Source: Lactuca virosa (Eukaryota; Streptophyta; Magnoliopsida; Asterales; Asteraceae). From it: a stretch of DNA of 64,000 bases. The stretch covers positions 2,468,823 through 2,532,822 of the forward strand of contig CAKMRJ010003334.1 of the NCBI GenBank assembly GCA_928212115.1, read 5' to 3'. The notes beneath the pieces are model-generated. The model did no database searches and was not told where the DNA came from. It saw nothing but the letters and a program-made list of their open reading frames with translations. Numbering within the stretch: position 1 is the first letter of the stretch; each line of letters starts with the position of its first letter. This document shows, one piece after another, positions 1-11,431 of this stretch. The position numbers and the translations under genes were made by a program.

Positions 1-2260
1 ATCAATAACTACTAGGATATCAAATCCAATGGACCGGCCTTGGTGCCTTATACCCCTTAGTATAGTGAGGATAACTCGCCTGGCACTGCTGAAGTCCCGT
101 AGATAAAACTCCAGCTGCTAGTTGACAGATCCCCGAACTGTCAACATCAAACAATACCCAATTAATAATTGGGTTCCAACCCAAGGTCCAACTCACACTA
201 CAAAAGCCCAAAAGTCAAATCATGGGCCAAAGCCCAACATATGGCCCAATTTTCCAAATTGGGCCCAGACCTCTACATGGTCTTTCCTTAAGGCTCATCC
301 AATTATTCCAATCCAATTCCCATGGCCCAATATCACATAATCATAAAGGCCCAATTATGGCCCATCTATGGCCCAATTTTCCAAATTGGGCCCAAGTCTC
401 TCACATGGGCCTTATCCTAAAGTCCATCTAATTATTTTGGTCCATTAACTTGTTCTCGGATAGCCCATCAATAGTCCAATCGCCAAAGCCCAATAGGAAA
501 ACCCAATACAAGGCCCAAGTGAAATTAGGGTTTTCACATGAAATGACAATTAGGGCTAAATGTTCCTACTTAACCCATTAAGGACTTAATCCATTAAGTC
601 CATTACTGCTTTAGGTTAATTTGCCAATGATTATTAATTATTATTTAGGTTTAATAATTAATTCCAATGTGGGTCCCGATCAATCCCCAAAATTAGGGTT
701 TTCCAAACCCTAACTAGGGTTTCCAACCCAATACTAGCCTATTAGTCAATTGGTTGGGCTTTTAGGTCACTTTGGGCTTCATTGGGCCCATTGGGGTTCT
801 ATTGGGCCCACTAGGGTTTCATTGCGCCCATTCTGTCCAATCATCCTAAACGAGGTCCAAACGCAATCAAAGCACACCGCCACCCGACACGGCGGCCGGT
901 GGCGACAGGAGGCGGCAGCCACCACCTCACGGTGGTGGTTACAAGTTTCTATTGATTACCGACACTATTACAATTTTACAAAGATACACAAACACACACA
1001 CACACTCACATAACATAACACACACACACACACACATCGCCGCACTGTGGCGGCAGGTGGTGGTAGATGGTGGCAGCCACCATGGCTGGCTGCCATGGTA
1101 GTCCCTTTTTCATTTACGGCCAACAAAACACGCACACATACACATTAACACGTCTTCTGTTGCGAAATAAACCCAGCCACCCACCTGGTGGCATTGGTAA
1201 CACAAGAAGTCCAGCAGCAGCGACGGTCGACGGCAGCAGCTCCGTTATCGGCGGCAACCACCATGGCCGACCGCTATTGTGGTGTTTCGTGAATCCTCTT
1301 CGACAGAAACCACACGTACTCATGACCTCATCACGAACCACGAACGACAGCGGTGGCTGACGACGGCAAATGGCGTTGGCAGCAGCTTCACGGTGGAACA
1401 GTCGCATGGCGGCGTCCACAAAGACGAAACCCATCATCAGCAGCTCGACCGGTCCTCCCATGACCGCAACGTCAGTCACTGCGGTTTTCCCTGGTTACAT
1501 ACGATGTCCGACGACGGGCTAGAAGAAGCTAAGGCAGCTGAGAAGAAAGAGAAGGGGAAGGGCGGCGGTTTCTGGTGGTCGTTGTCGTTGGCGATTGACG
1601 ATGGCGTTCCAGCTTCGGCACGGTGGCAACGCCGGTGGTTGGTGGTCGAACTCGTCAAGCTGGCAGCAGCCAACGATGGGGATACAAGGTCGGCAGCGGA
1701 GATGGTCCATCGTGAGGGTGACGGCTGGGAAAGGAGAGGTATAAGGGTGGCGCCCGATATTGTGTCTAGGGTTAGGGTTGTTGACGGGCAATCAAACACT
1801 TAAATACCCGACTCCATGCAAAACATATAGAGAAAATGACAGAACTGGTCCCTCCCATTCCAATCTCTTCAAACAAAGTCCAATAATTACCATTTAAACC
1901 CTGGCTCCTGAAAATCCTTTCAACTTTGATCCAATATTTTACCAAATGGCCCCTCCATGACAATTTCTTTTCAGCTTAGGTCCATAACTTACTCTTTAGT
2001 CCCTACTTCCATAAATCCTTACATATTAAATCCAATTAATACCAAACACCCCTTGCCTTATGAAAATCTTTACAAATTGAGTCCTAAAGTTACACTTTAA
2101 CCCCTGGAGATTCAAATCTTGTCATTTGGTTTCCCGAAACCAACTCCCAGCTAATTGTTATTTGATTTTGGGCTATAATAATATAAAATAACAATAATAA
2201 TTATTTATCGGGGTCCCGGGTTTATTATTTTAATTACCCTATTTTAAATGGGATGTTACA
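1..2260 (-). mobile_element. Ty3/gypsy LTR, reverse orientation, cut by window start
   Basis: The right edge reads GGGATGTTACA, the reverse complement of a TGTAACATCCC LTR start, and pararetrovirus coding sequence resumes at the next base. Read on the minus strand, the left end (positions 1-120) resembles the downstream part of the LTR at 12551, sharing a 'GAG-TGAG..CCTCACTATAC' block. A TATA-like TATTTAA lies on the minus strand near 1796-1806. The open frames inside this stretch show no recognisable domain and are treated as chance. I cannot see the other LTR end, so solo LTR and partial element cannot be separated. The LTR is inserted in the capsid region of the endogenous pararetrovirus to its right. 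Confidence 0.7.
190..840. promoter_or_regulatory. Array of site II (TGGGCC/T) motifs
   Basis: About twenty copies of TGGGCC, TGGGCT or their complements occur within 650 bp. Two are arranged as nearly identical hairpins, GGCCCAATTT-TCC-AAATTGGGCC, at about 243-265 and 371-393, both flanked by CTATGG/CATATGG and CTC..CATGG sequence. This suggests an internal duplication. TGGGCY is the established site II element bound by plant TCP factors. Whether the array acts here is inference. In the minus-oriented LTR it would lie downstream of the TATA-like box. Confidence 0.55.
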
Positions 2261-3068
2261 CTTAAAGTATTTTCAAGACCTGACTGCAAAGAAGCTTATT
2301 GGAAAGAACGCTTTATTGCTAGCCTTCCAAAATTATTTGCAGAAAGAGTTAGACAAAAACTAAGAGAAAGCTTTAATAATCAAATTCCATATTAAAATCT
2401 AATTTATAGAGATCTAACCAATTATATTAATAAAGAAGGATTAGCAGTTTGTGCAGAACTTAAGTTTAAAGAAAAACTTAAAAAAGATAGAATCAATAGT
2501 AAAAATGAATTAGAAATTTTTTTGTCAACAATATGAATATCAACCTTTAACTGGACCATCTACATCAAAATCAAAAAATTACAAGAAAAAATCTTTGAAA
2601 TATTTTAAGAAAAATAGAAAACATAATAATCCTGAAAATTATCATAAAAGAAAAGACTACTCTAAAAAATATTACAAAAGGTCATCTAAAAAATTTAAAG
2701 GGGAATCAAAAGACATTATTATTTGTCATAAATGTGGACGTACCGGTCATACAACCAACAATTGTTATGCCAAGACAAAAATAAATAAATTAAATATATC
2801 CGAAGAATTAAAAGAACGAATAAGAAAATTTGTTTTAAATTCAGACTCGGACTCTGAAGAAAGTATTTCTGACTATCAAACAAATGATTTAAATGTTTTA
2901 GAACATACTACTTCCGATTCAGATAGTTCTGATGCATGTGAAGGTATTGGAAAATACCACTGTAATTCAATTAATGTGATTACAAATAATTCAATTAATG
3001 TTCTCACTCAAAATGATAAAGAACTACTAAAAAACTTAGATTCTATTAAAGATAAAAATATCCAATAA
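2261..3068 (+). pseudogene. Endogenous pararetrovirus (Caulimoviridae) capsid C-terminal region, broken
   Basis: The first part encodes a conserved caulimovirid capsid segment (a CKEAYWKERF-type motif). It is interrupted by a TAA near 2394 and a frame change near 2530. The frame starting at 2595 is strongly lysine-rich. It carries one zinc knuckle of the CX2CX4HX4C type at residues about 50-63, then a serine/aspartate-rich acidic tail, the classic layout of caulimovirid capsid C-termini. Its left end is cut by the LTR ending at 2260. Several stops follow between 3069 and 3400. This is a dead, old genomic copy and the genus is not assigned. Confidence 0.75.
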
Positions 3069-3404
3069 TTAATTATTAAACAAATGTTTAATAAGAAAGA
3101 AGGGGACACTATTATATCTAATAATATTGAATTATTTAATCTCAATAATGTATTTGAAAGATTTTTTAAAGAAAAACCTATTTCTACTCAAAAACTTCAA
3201 GAAGAATTAAAATTGGTTAAATAAGAAATAAAATAAATAAAAAATAGACTTCTTATTATTGAAAAAGGAAAATAATCTTTAACAAATAAAAATGATTTTC
3301 AAGAAATCGAGAAAGAAAAAGAAATTGAAGAAGTATTAATTGAAAGATTATAAATTCATAGCTTTCTCAAAAATAGAATATTCACATTACTCCAGTAAAA
3401 GATA

Positions 3405-3632
3405 ATTTTCAAATCAAGATAACAGTTTTAATTGATAGTGGTGCAGACATGAATTGCATCAAAAAAGGAATAAATTTTACTCACTTCTATGAAAAAACTT
3501 CTTCTAGATTAAATGGAGCAAACGGGTCAAAATTAATCGTTAACTACAAAGTTTATGATGTGCATATTTGTAATGATCAAGACTATTGTTTCAAAACCCA
3601 TCTAATTTTAGTAAAAAATCTTACTTCTCTTC

Positions 3633-3636
<4 letters not shown>
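3405..3636 (+). pseudogene. Endogenous pararetrovirus aspartic protease, truncated
   Basis: The frame contains a retroviral-type aspartic protease active site (LIDSGAD) at about 3428-3448. It continues through an ANGSKL-type segment and a VHIC..CFKT segment typical of caulimovirid polyproteins. Coding similarity stops at the (TA)n tract starting at 3637. The reverse transcriptase and RNase H that should follow are absent. It belongs to the same viral copy as the capsid fragment upstream, separated by a stop-rich linker. Confidence 0.75.

Positions 3637-3698
<62 letters not shown>
3637..3698. repeat. (TA)n microsatellite
   Basis: About 31 uninterrupted TA units abut the truncated pararetroviral protease and mark the point where viral sequence ends. 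Confidence 0.97.
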
Positions 3699-3699
<1 letters not shown>

Positions 3700-5150
3700 C
3701 CACCTCTACCATATATCGTCATCAACCACCTTTTCCGCAGTTGCAGCTATTATTTATTCCAAATCAGATATGTATATAAAGTCGTACATTGAAAGATTAA
3801 ATACTACATTCGTAGTTTAATAAACATATTAATTCACTCATTTGAGTTTAACGTAAAAAAATTATAAAAACTTGTACTACATACAAAATAAATATATTCC
3901 CAAGAAAATTTATGCAAGAATTCATACATAAATCATTCATATTTTACACAAAATTCGCAAAAAAATTAACAACTCAATATAGTAAATTCACAGTTTAATA
4001 TACAAAATTTGTTACTTAATATAACAAATTCACAGTTTAATACAAAAAAATTATACATTCACACCCATATTCTCAACTTAATACTTACAATAATACATTT
4101 GAGGCTAGTGTTTCTTTCGAAGTTTAACTTACACAATATTCAAAGTTTAAATGTTACATACTTTATTCAAAATTTTAAGAAAATCATATTTGTGTATAAT
4201 GCTTCTTTCATATCATATTTCACAAACAAATAAAAAATTCACAAATTTCTTAACAATTCACATCTTAATACAGTTAATTCACAGTTTAATATAGTTAATT
4301 CACAACTTAATACAGTCAAATCAGAGTTTAACGTACAAAATTCACAATATAATATAACAAATTAACAGTTTAATATACAAAGTTCACAACTTAATTCAAT
4401 TAATTTACAATTTAATACATAAAGTTCACAAGTTAATATAACATATTTACAGTTAAATACATAAAATGTACATTCACAACCATATTCTCAACTTACTAAT
4501 TCAGACACTAATTCATAGCTTAAAACTTATAAATAATCATGAATTCATAGCTTAAAACTTGTATTTCCTTATCAATAATAGTTAAAACTAACATTAACAA
4601 AAGTAAACAATAATTAAAACATTAAAACATCATAATTCACAACTTAATAAGACTTAAATTCACATAATTTGAGAAAACATTAACATAATAACACATATTT
4701 TAAATTCAATTCATAACATAACAACCATAAAACATAAAAAATTTAAAACATTAAATTCATACTTTAATAAATAAGAAAAAAACTTGAATTTACAACATAG
4801 TAATAGATAAACAAACTAAGATTAACAAAAGTAAACAATAAATAAGAGATTAAAACATTAAATTCACACCTTAATAGAAGGAAACACAATCAAAAGAAAA
4901 ATCGACATACAAGATATGCATCTGGTGGTGTTTCACCAGATATCAGAGATGGAAATGAGTTGAGTCATAGATTTGGAGGTGTAAATCGTAGATCTAAAGG
5001 TAGAAATCATATATCTGTCATCAGATCTTGTAGATCTGTAGACGTAAATTGTAGATCTAGAGCCGCAATTATAAATCTGTTACTAGAAATCAAAGATTTG
5101 TCACCGTACATTGTAGATCTAGATATCTTTATATGAGGAAATGAGGTTAA
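3699..5150. repeat. AT-rich non-coding DNA with degenerate TTCACA-TTTAATA repeats
   Basis: From about 3985 to 4470 a loose 16-22 bp unit recurs many times (variants of TTCACAGTTTAATACA). Weaker copies run to about 4880. From 4920 onward the sequence changes and carries repeated AGATCT words (about 4989, 5025, 5035, 5053, 5115). The same AGATCT-rich sequence continues beyond the gypsy insertion at 9611, so this was one segment before insertion. No gene is supported. Confidence 0.6.
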
Positions 5151-5155
5151 TGTTT
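5151..5155. repeat. Target-site duplication TGTTT (left)
   Basis: Identical to 9606-9610. The pair brackets the gypsy element and fixes its borders. Confidence 0.9.
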
Positions 5156-5260
5156 TGTGACAACCCGAAACTTCTATCTTGTACCTCTAGTCAATTCAAT
5201 CAATGTTAAGGCTACGAATGAGTCAGCAAGGCGTATAGTAGCAAAATCGGGCCATACACT
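5156..5260 (+). repeat. 5' LTR remnant
   Basis: It aligns with the start of the 3' LTR (7246 onward) but skips about 70 bp between AATGTTA and GGCTA. It then stops after CGGGCCATACACT, where pol begins. Two separate deletions are therefore visible: one inside the LTR and one joining LTR to pol. Confidence 0.85.
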
Positions 5261-7192
5261 GCGTTTCAAACCTTGAAGCGGGTCCTATGCAGCGCACCTA
5301 TCTTGTCCCTCCCCGAGGGGACGGAAGACTTCGTTGTCTACTGTGATGCATCCAATCAGGGCCTAGGCTGTGTGCTCATGCAGCGAGGAAAGGTTATCGC
5401 CTATGCCTCGAGGTAGTTGAAAACACACGAAGTCAATTACACAACTCACGATCTAGAGTTGGGAGCAGTGGTCTTCGCGTTAAAGATCTGGAGACATTAT
5501 CTCTATGGGACCAAGTGCACTGTATTCACCGACCATAAAAGCCTACATCATATATTTGATCAGAAAGAGTTAAACATGAGACAGCGGCGATGGGTAGAGC
5601 TACTCAGTGATTACGAGTGCGAAATACGCTACCATCCCGGCAAGGCCAATGTGGTAGCAGATGCCCTCAGCCGAAAGGAGTATTCAGGTCGTAGGGTGAA
5701 GGCATTGACTATGACCATCCATTCCCAATTATCCACACAAATCCGAGAGGTTCAGCTGGAAGCCTTAAAACCAGAGAACATGTCGGATTAAGCCTTGTGG
5801 GGAATGGATAAGAACTTAGAGGTCAAGGGAGACGAAGTTTACTGTTTCATGAACCGAATCTGGACCCTAAAGTACGGCGGGTACAGGGAGGTTGTCATGA
5901 ATGAGGCTCACAAGTCTAAATACTCCGTTCACCCAGGTTCAGATAAGATGTATCTGGATCTCAAACAACTTTATTGGTGGCCGAACATGAAAGCAGAAAT
6001 TGCTACCTTCGTGGGCAAGTGCTTGACTTGTGCCAAGGTGAAGATAGAATATCAAAAGCCCTCATGTCTACTACATCAGCCAGAAATACCTGAGTGGAAG
6101 TGGGAGAAGATTTCAATGGATTTTATCACCAAGTTACCCAGATCTCTGAGTGGGCACGACACCATCTGGGTAATTGTCGATCGGTTGACCAAATCCGCCC
6201 ACTTCCTGCCAATTAAAGAAAACTTCAAGATGGAGAGACTCACGCGGATCTACATTCGAGAAATAGTTCGCCTTCATTGGGTACCTGTATCCATTATCTC
6301 CGATCGAGATAGCAGGTTTACCTCGAGATTTTGGCAATCACTACAGAAGGCTCTTGGAACTAAGTTGGATATGAGCACGGCTTATCATCCACAGACAGAT
6401 AGACAGAGTGAGAGAACGATTCAGACATTGGAAGATATGTTAAGAGCTTGGTTCATCGACTTCGGCATGTCGTGGGACACTCATTTACCCTTGTTCGAAT
6501 TCTCCTACAACAACAGCTACCATACTAGCATCAAGGTTGCGCCATTTGAAACCCTCTATGGCCATAAGTGCAGATCCCCTCTGTGCTGGGCTGAGGTGGG
6601 TGACACGCAGCTAGCCAAGGGTCAAGTCCCCAACATCACTCTCACAGGTCCTGAAATCATCCGAGAGACGACTGAAAAGATCGTACAAATCCGGGAACGA
6701 CTGAAAGCCTCACGAGATAGACAAAAGAGCTACGCCGATACGAGACGAAAACCCTTGGAGTTCCAGGTTGGTGACCGTGTCCTTTTGAAGGTCTCACCCT
6801 GGAAAGGCATGATACATTTCGGAAAGCATGGAAATTTAAACCCAAGGTACATTGGGCCATTCGAGATCCTTGCTAGGATCGGTCCCGTAGCATACAAACT
6901 CCAGTTACCCCGAGAACTTAGCAACGTCCATCCCGTCTTCCACGTGTCAAACCTAAAGAAGTGTTTGTCCGATGAGACACTTGTGATTCCTCTCGACAAT
7001 ATCGAACTAGACGAGGGTCTACACTTTGTGGAAGAACCTGCTGAAATCACGGATAGGGAAGTCAAGCGAACGAAGCAGAGTCACATCCCGATAGTGAAGG
7101 TCCGTTGGAATGCCAAGCGGGGACCTGAATACACTTGGGAGCGCGAGGATTCAATGAAACAGAAGTACCCTCATCTCTTTCCAGGTTCATGA
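5261..7192 (+). pseudogene. gypsy pol fragment: RNase H, integrase, chromodomain
   Basis: One reading frame covers the end of the RT/RNase H (YCDASNQGLG, HDLELGAVVFALK, FTDHKSL, HPGKANVVADALSRKE). It continues with an integrase HHCC zinc finger (HPGSDK..CLTCAKVK), the DDE core (MDFITKLP, ISDRDSRF, E in SERTIQTLE), a GPF motif (YIGPFEI) and a C-terminal chromodomain-like block (VKVRWN...EYTWERE). Two in-frame stops break it: TAG at 5414 within the usual ASRQLK motif (CAG to TAG fits cytosine deamination) and TAA at 5789. The usual TDGQSERT integrase motif reads TDRQSERT here. The end at 7192 is the natural stop before the polypurine tract. Confidence 0.92.
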
Positions 7193-7228
7193 TTTGTATT
7201 CTATGCTTGAATTTCGGGACGAAATTCC

Positions 7229-7245
7229 TTCTAACAGGGGGATGA
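7229..7245 (+). other. Polypurine tract
   Basis: TTCTAACAGGGGGATGA lies immediately before the TG of the 3' LTR, as expected for the plus-strand primer of a chromovirus. Confidence 0.85.
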
Positions 7246-7437
7246 TGTGACAACCCGGAACTTCTATCTTGTACCTCTAGTCAATTCAATCAATGTTAAA
7301 CTTGTTCTGTTAACTTCTAGCACTGTTTAAGGGTTCATTTAAGTGTTCTAAGCTTGGTTACAGTCAAGGTTGAGGCTAGGAATGAGTCAGCAAGGCGTAT
7401 AGTAGCAAAATCGGGCCATATACTCCTTTAGGAGGAG

Positions 7438-8068
7438 TGTACGGCCGTACACATGGGTGTGCAACCGTACACCCCCATCATGGAAGCATACTCACTCTTA
7501 TATAAAGGGTAGACCCCTTTCCTTTCATTCCTTTCAATCCTTGGCCTCACACTGCACCATTCTCTCAAGCTTCTTCAACCGTGAACCCTCCAAAGCTTCA
7601 AGAACGTGAGTAATTCATCCTTTAACTTGTTAACCTTGAAAGACCACTCTATCTAAGCCTTGAGTCTACAATATTCATCAAGTTCTTCATGTCTTGAAGA
7701 GTGTGCGGCCGCACACCCCCATAAGATGGTCGTGCACTCCTAAAAGACCCTCCAAAGTGAGAGTTTGACCCCTATCTTCGAGATGGACATGACCCTAGCC
7801 TTGTTACACCTTAAAGTCGAAATTTTGGGCATATACATGAAGGGTGTACGGCCGCACACCCCTATGCACGGCCGCACACACACCTTAGGGCCGCAAACCC
7901 ACTTCTATGACCCTTATTGACCTCAAACTTGCACTACAACTAAGCATGGACCTAGAACACTTCATAGATGCAAGTTAGGACCTTGGAAACACCTCAAAGA
8001 CACATTACATCATGAGTGTACGGCCGCACACCCATGGCCGTACACACCTCTAGGGTGGCCGTACACCT
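7438..8068. promoter_or_regulatory. CGGCCG palindrome cluster in gypsy LTR
   Basis: At least seven copies of a palindrome of the form GTGTACGGCCGYACAC are centred near 7444, 7464 (degenerate), 7708, 7851, 7871, 7890, 8023, 8037 and 8058. Spacings within groups are mostly 19-21 bp, with one at 14 bp. The first pair lies directly upstream of the TATA box at 7498. Function is unknown. The arrangement matches pairs seen in three other LTRs of this window. Confidence 0.7.
7498..7508 (+). promoter_or_regulatory. LTR TATA box
   Basis: TTATATAAAGG at the expected distance inside a gypsy LTR, followed by a C/T-rich probable start region. Confidence 0.65.
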
Positions 8069-9610
8069 CCTTCACTTAATCCCATGTGGTCCTAACACTT
8101 AGTTTAAGTGTTTCCAAGTCCCTAGAGTGGTTTCCTATCATGTCTAGTAGTGAAATACCCTAATTTGGCTCCTATATGTGTTATTACATGTTTAATAGGA
8201 TCAAATTGTGTTCGAGGCTTCACTTGACACTCGGCATCCCATATCGATCTCTAGTACGAACCACTCACTCAAGGTGAGTTCATACCCCTACGCTTTTACG
8301 ATTTTTAAACGTTTTCAGGGGGGGATACAAGCCAAACACGAATGTTTTTGTGAACTAATACAAAAGGATTTTTAACAAATATAGAACTCATGCAATTGAT
8401 TCAGACAACGATTTTCATATAGTTAGATATCATATCGCTTTTGTACTGTGTTGAGCATAAGGGACATTTTCAACTTACCACCAAAATTGCATAGTTTTAC
8501 AGATTCAACATTCACATTATATACATGAAAACTATAATAGGTATAGTTTGGGGTTTTCAAATCATAACTTTTATGAATTCAGAATTAATCACCACTAAAC
8601 ATATAAACTATGGCATATTTAGTTTATGGTATTCTTTACTACAAGAGCATGGCACTTAATAATTATTTAAGTATAATTATTACCGTATATTGCATCCAAA
8701 GGATTCTAATGCAAGAAAACACTTTAGAATTACATGTAAACTAGATTGTACAATATTGTGAGGCTCTACTTCAAAACTGTACCCTTAGGGTACTGAATTA
8801 AATCCTATCCTAGTATAACCAGAGTCTTCTGGAGGGAGAGCGTGAGATTTGTGAATAGATCTATTCGGGATTGACAATCCCACACCTGAACTGCTAGCTA
8901 CAGTTAGGCGGGCACGCCTGAGGTGGCAAATGTCATTTAACCAACACTTGAAGAACGTTGTAAAGGTCTCTAGGTCATATCAAGCATGGTTATACGACTC
9001 ACAATAAGTATAAACTAATCATTTGTTTACAAGATATCACTCTTCAATGGTTTTATTTTAAGTAATAAGCCTAATATACATATTGGTATTAACCAGGGTT
9101 TTCACGCTATATGATACTTACGTTACTGATAGTAGCCAGGGATTTCATGCAAGTACTTTCAAATATAAGAACAGAATTCAATAACAATCTTACATTGAGT
9201 CTTAGGGTTTAAGACCAATTTTCATAACTTAAGAAAATATTGGATTTTCTTGGAAGCATGCAAACCTTTCCATAAATTCATAAACAGATTTTTGCTACAT
9301 AAACTCGCTTATGAACTCACCAGCTTTATGCTGATACTCTTTCAAAACTGCTTGTATTCTCAGGAAATCAATAAACAGGTACCTCCCGGGATTTGAGAAG
9401 TTGGAACAACTAAAGTCATGTCTTTAAATTTTACTTTCACTTTTGATGTATTTAAACAAGGCTTAAACAGATGTAAACCTTTTCGTATATGTATTCAATG
9501 TAATGGTTGAGTTTACTATGATTGCTATGATACAATGGTTGTGATACTATACATGACGTCATCCACCCCCGAACGTTTCCACCGTTCCGGTTTGGGGGTG
9601 TGACATGTTT

Positions 9611-10193
9611 CATTTCTTTAGAGGTAGAAGGCATCAAAGAGGTAGGTGACGGTGGTGGTGGATCCGTCATCGACAGTGATAGTGGCGAAATCAGATCTGA
9701 AGAAAGCGAACAAAAAATATCAGATCTTGTCAAATTAGAGTGATGTCGGAGGTAGGAATATCTTAGATCTGGAAACTACAGTTGTGGAGTTGTGGATTTG
9801 GTGCGTCAAATGGTTACAAAGTTGGTGCGACGAACGAATGTGGACTACTGTAGATCTGGAGTGACGAGCGGCGGCCGAGAGTGGCGGAGAACAGGTTGTG
9901 CGACGCGGGTGAAGTCGACTCTGTAGATGGTGATGGCTATGACGTCTGTGGTGGTTTTTAGTAGTGATTATCGTGGTGGTTTCAAATCTGATAATTATTC
10001 ACGACGGAGCAACGGTTGCCGGAAAAAGTGGTGATGTAGGCTGCCGAAAAAAATGGTGATGGAAGTTGCTGGGTTTTGTGTTTGAGAGAGAGAATATGAG
10101 ATAGTTTCTTAAGATATCTAGAATGAGAAAGTTTGTAGGGTAATACTCTTTACATAAAAAATTTCATTGTTATGAAGAAAATACCCTTAATGA

Positions 10194-10195
<2 letters not shown>
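9611..10195. other. Non-coding segment continuous with 4900-5155
   Basis: Removing the gypsy insertion and one TSD joins this segment to the AGATCT-rich sequence to its left. Further AGATCT words occur at about 9691, 9721, 9763 and 9852. It includes GGTGGTGG-type repeats and no reading frame I can support. Confidence 0.55.

Positions 10196-10238
<43 letters not shown>
10196..10238. repeat. (TA)n microsatellite
   Basis: Pure TA tract forming the left border of the foldback element. Confidence 0.95.
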
Positions 10239-10241
<3 letters not shown>

Positions 10242-10355
10242 CTATGTTATTTTGTTTCTTCCATTTATTGTATGCTAAAATGCACCAATAGAAATTTAGT
10301 AAATTAAATAATTATTTAATTAAATAAATATAGATATTAAATGATTTACATAATT

Positions 10356-10362
10356 ATATATA

Positions 10363-10432
<70 letters not shown>
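10356..10432. repeat. (TA)n microsatellite
   Basis: Left border of the inner MITE. Confidence 0.95.
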
Positions 10433-10436
<4 letters not shown>

Positions 10437-10805
10437 GAGGTTCAATAGAGAACCATAATTAACCAAGGAACCAATCTTTTTTTCAACTTTTAGAACTTAT
10501 TTTTTATCAAAAATAAAACTAAAAATACAGAAATTCATAACTTTTTATCTTTTTTCCAATGATATCAAATTCGAATTTTTTTTACGTCAAATTCACAATG
10601 TGAATCTTTGAAAATTCACAATGTGAATCCGGATTCACACGGTGAATCCGAAATTGAAAATTCACAATGTGAATATTTTTCACATTCACAATGTTAATAT
10701 ATGAATTTAGATTTTTTTAGATTTTTTTTTCGATAAAGAATAAGCTTTAGAAATTGAAAAAAAGATTTGGTTCCTTGAAGAACCAATAATTATGGTTCTC
10801 TATTG

Positions 10806-10808
<3 letters not shown>
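10433..10808. mobile_element. MITE with about 80-bp terminal inverted repeats inside (TA)n
   Basis: The left end GGTTCAATAGAGAACCATAA.. to ..TTATTTTTTATC is mirrored at the right end (..GATAAAGAATAAGC..GGTTCTCTATTGAAC). Both borders are TA tracts, resembling the (TA)n-inserting Micron type of MITE. The core holds four or five near-palindromes of the type ATTCACAATGTGAAT between 10585 and 10690, including one GC-shifted version, GGATTCACACGGTGAATCC. No coding capacity is seen. Confidence 0.8.

Positions 10809-10845
<37 letters not shown>
10809..10845. repeat. (TA)n microsatellite
   Basis: Right border of the inner MITE. The sequence after it (TTAAATGATATCCATAATTA) nearly repeats sequence just left of the MITE (about 10336-10355). 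Confidence 0.93.
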
Positions 10846-10849
<4 letters not shown>

Positions 10850-11231
10850 TGATATCCATAATTATAATTCTCTTTTTATGAAAACTAATTAAATTCGTCA
10901 TTAATGTCAGCAATAACATTCTTTCAGAATGAATTCGCATCTAGGTTTTTATATATGAGTTCGTATTTTGTTTTAGGACTCACTCACTTAAAATACAATA
11001 AAGTTGCATTGAATATGAAGAACGAGAGTGTATTCTATTGGAATACACTCTCATTCTTCTAGATATGAATTCATTGTGAAAGAATATTATTGTTGACATT
11101 AATGACGAATTTAATTAGTTTCCATAAAAATGAGTTATAAGTATGGATAACATTTAATATACATATAATTAATACTAAATTCCTATTGGTGCATTCTAGC
11201 ACACAATAGATGTGAGAAACATTTGAACCTA

Positions 11232-11232
11232 C

Positions 11233-11294
<62 letters not shown>
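11232..11294. repeat. (CT)n-(TA)n compound microsatellite
   Basis: CT tract 11232-11252 followed by TA tract to 11294. It is the right border of the foldback element. Confidence 0.95.
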
Positions 11295-11298
<4 letters not shown>

Positions 11299-11431
11299 AA
11301 TAATTAATAATATTAGTATAACAAAAAAATATAAAATCAATAACAAAAATGAAATGACAACAAAACAAAAAAAATATTAAATCAATGAGATTGAGATGAT
11401 TACAAAACTCTTCCGTATATATATTTTTAAA

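Larger units (their letters stand above)
5156..9605 (+). mobile_element. Ty3/gypsy (Tekay/Del-like chromovirus) element, internally deleted
   Basis: The element starts and ends with TGTGACA, is flanked by the 5-bp duplication TGTTT, and holds RNase H-integrase-chromodomain coding sequence followed by a polypurine tract and a full 2360-bp 3' LTR. The 5' LTR is reduced to about 105 bp. It joins directly to pol, so the rest of the 5' LTR, the leader, gag, protease and most of the reverse transcriptase are gone. The clade call rests on the GPY/F-type module and a chromodomain-like C-terminus. The element cannot be autonomous. Confidence 0.9.
7246..9605 (+). repeat. 3' LTR, 2360 bp
   Basis: Runs from TGTGACAACCCGG to GGGTGTGACA. 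The repeated start identifies the 5' remnant at 5156. The LTR contains a TATA box and a set of CGGCCG palindromes (separate entries) and no supported gene. Confidence 0.92.
10239..11251. mobile_element. Foldback/TIR element bounded by (TA)n, carrying a nested MITE
   Basis: The left end (GGGCTATGTTATTTTGTTTCTT.. to ..TGCACCAATAG) and the right end (CTATTGGTGCATTCTAGCACACAATAGATG..) are inverted copies. Inner arms also pair: about 10846-10937 with 11069-11153, and a tight hairpin at 11022-11060 with arms GAGAGTGTATTC and GAATACACTCTC. The whole unit is therefore a long foldback once the inner MITE is removed. The right border is (CT)n then (TA)n. The same terminal sequences bound the 34386-36438 element, so the two are one family. 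Confidence 0.75.

Noticed and set aside
700..725. AAACCCTAACTAGGGTTT resembling plant telomere repeat
   Set aside because: Only one or two units occur, as in many plant leaders, with no array.
1114..1803. Overlapping open frames of 97-174 codons on both strands
   Set aside because: They lie in a GC-rich part of an LTR, overlap each other in antisense, and show no domain or family motif.
3449..3820. 123-codon frame continuing past the pararetroviral protease
   Set aside because: Beyond 3636 it only reads through the TA microsatellite (Tyr-Ile repeats) into unrelated DNA.
6134..7253. Minus-strand open frames opposite the gypsy integrase
   Set aside because: They are antisense shadows of a clear pol frame.
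9452..9733. 93-codon minus-strand frame
   Set aside because: It spans the 3' LTR end and the flanking DNA, so it was created by the insertion.
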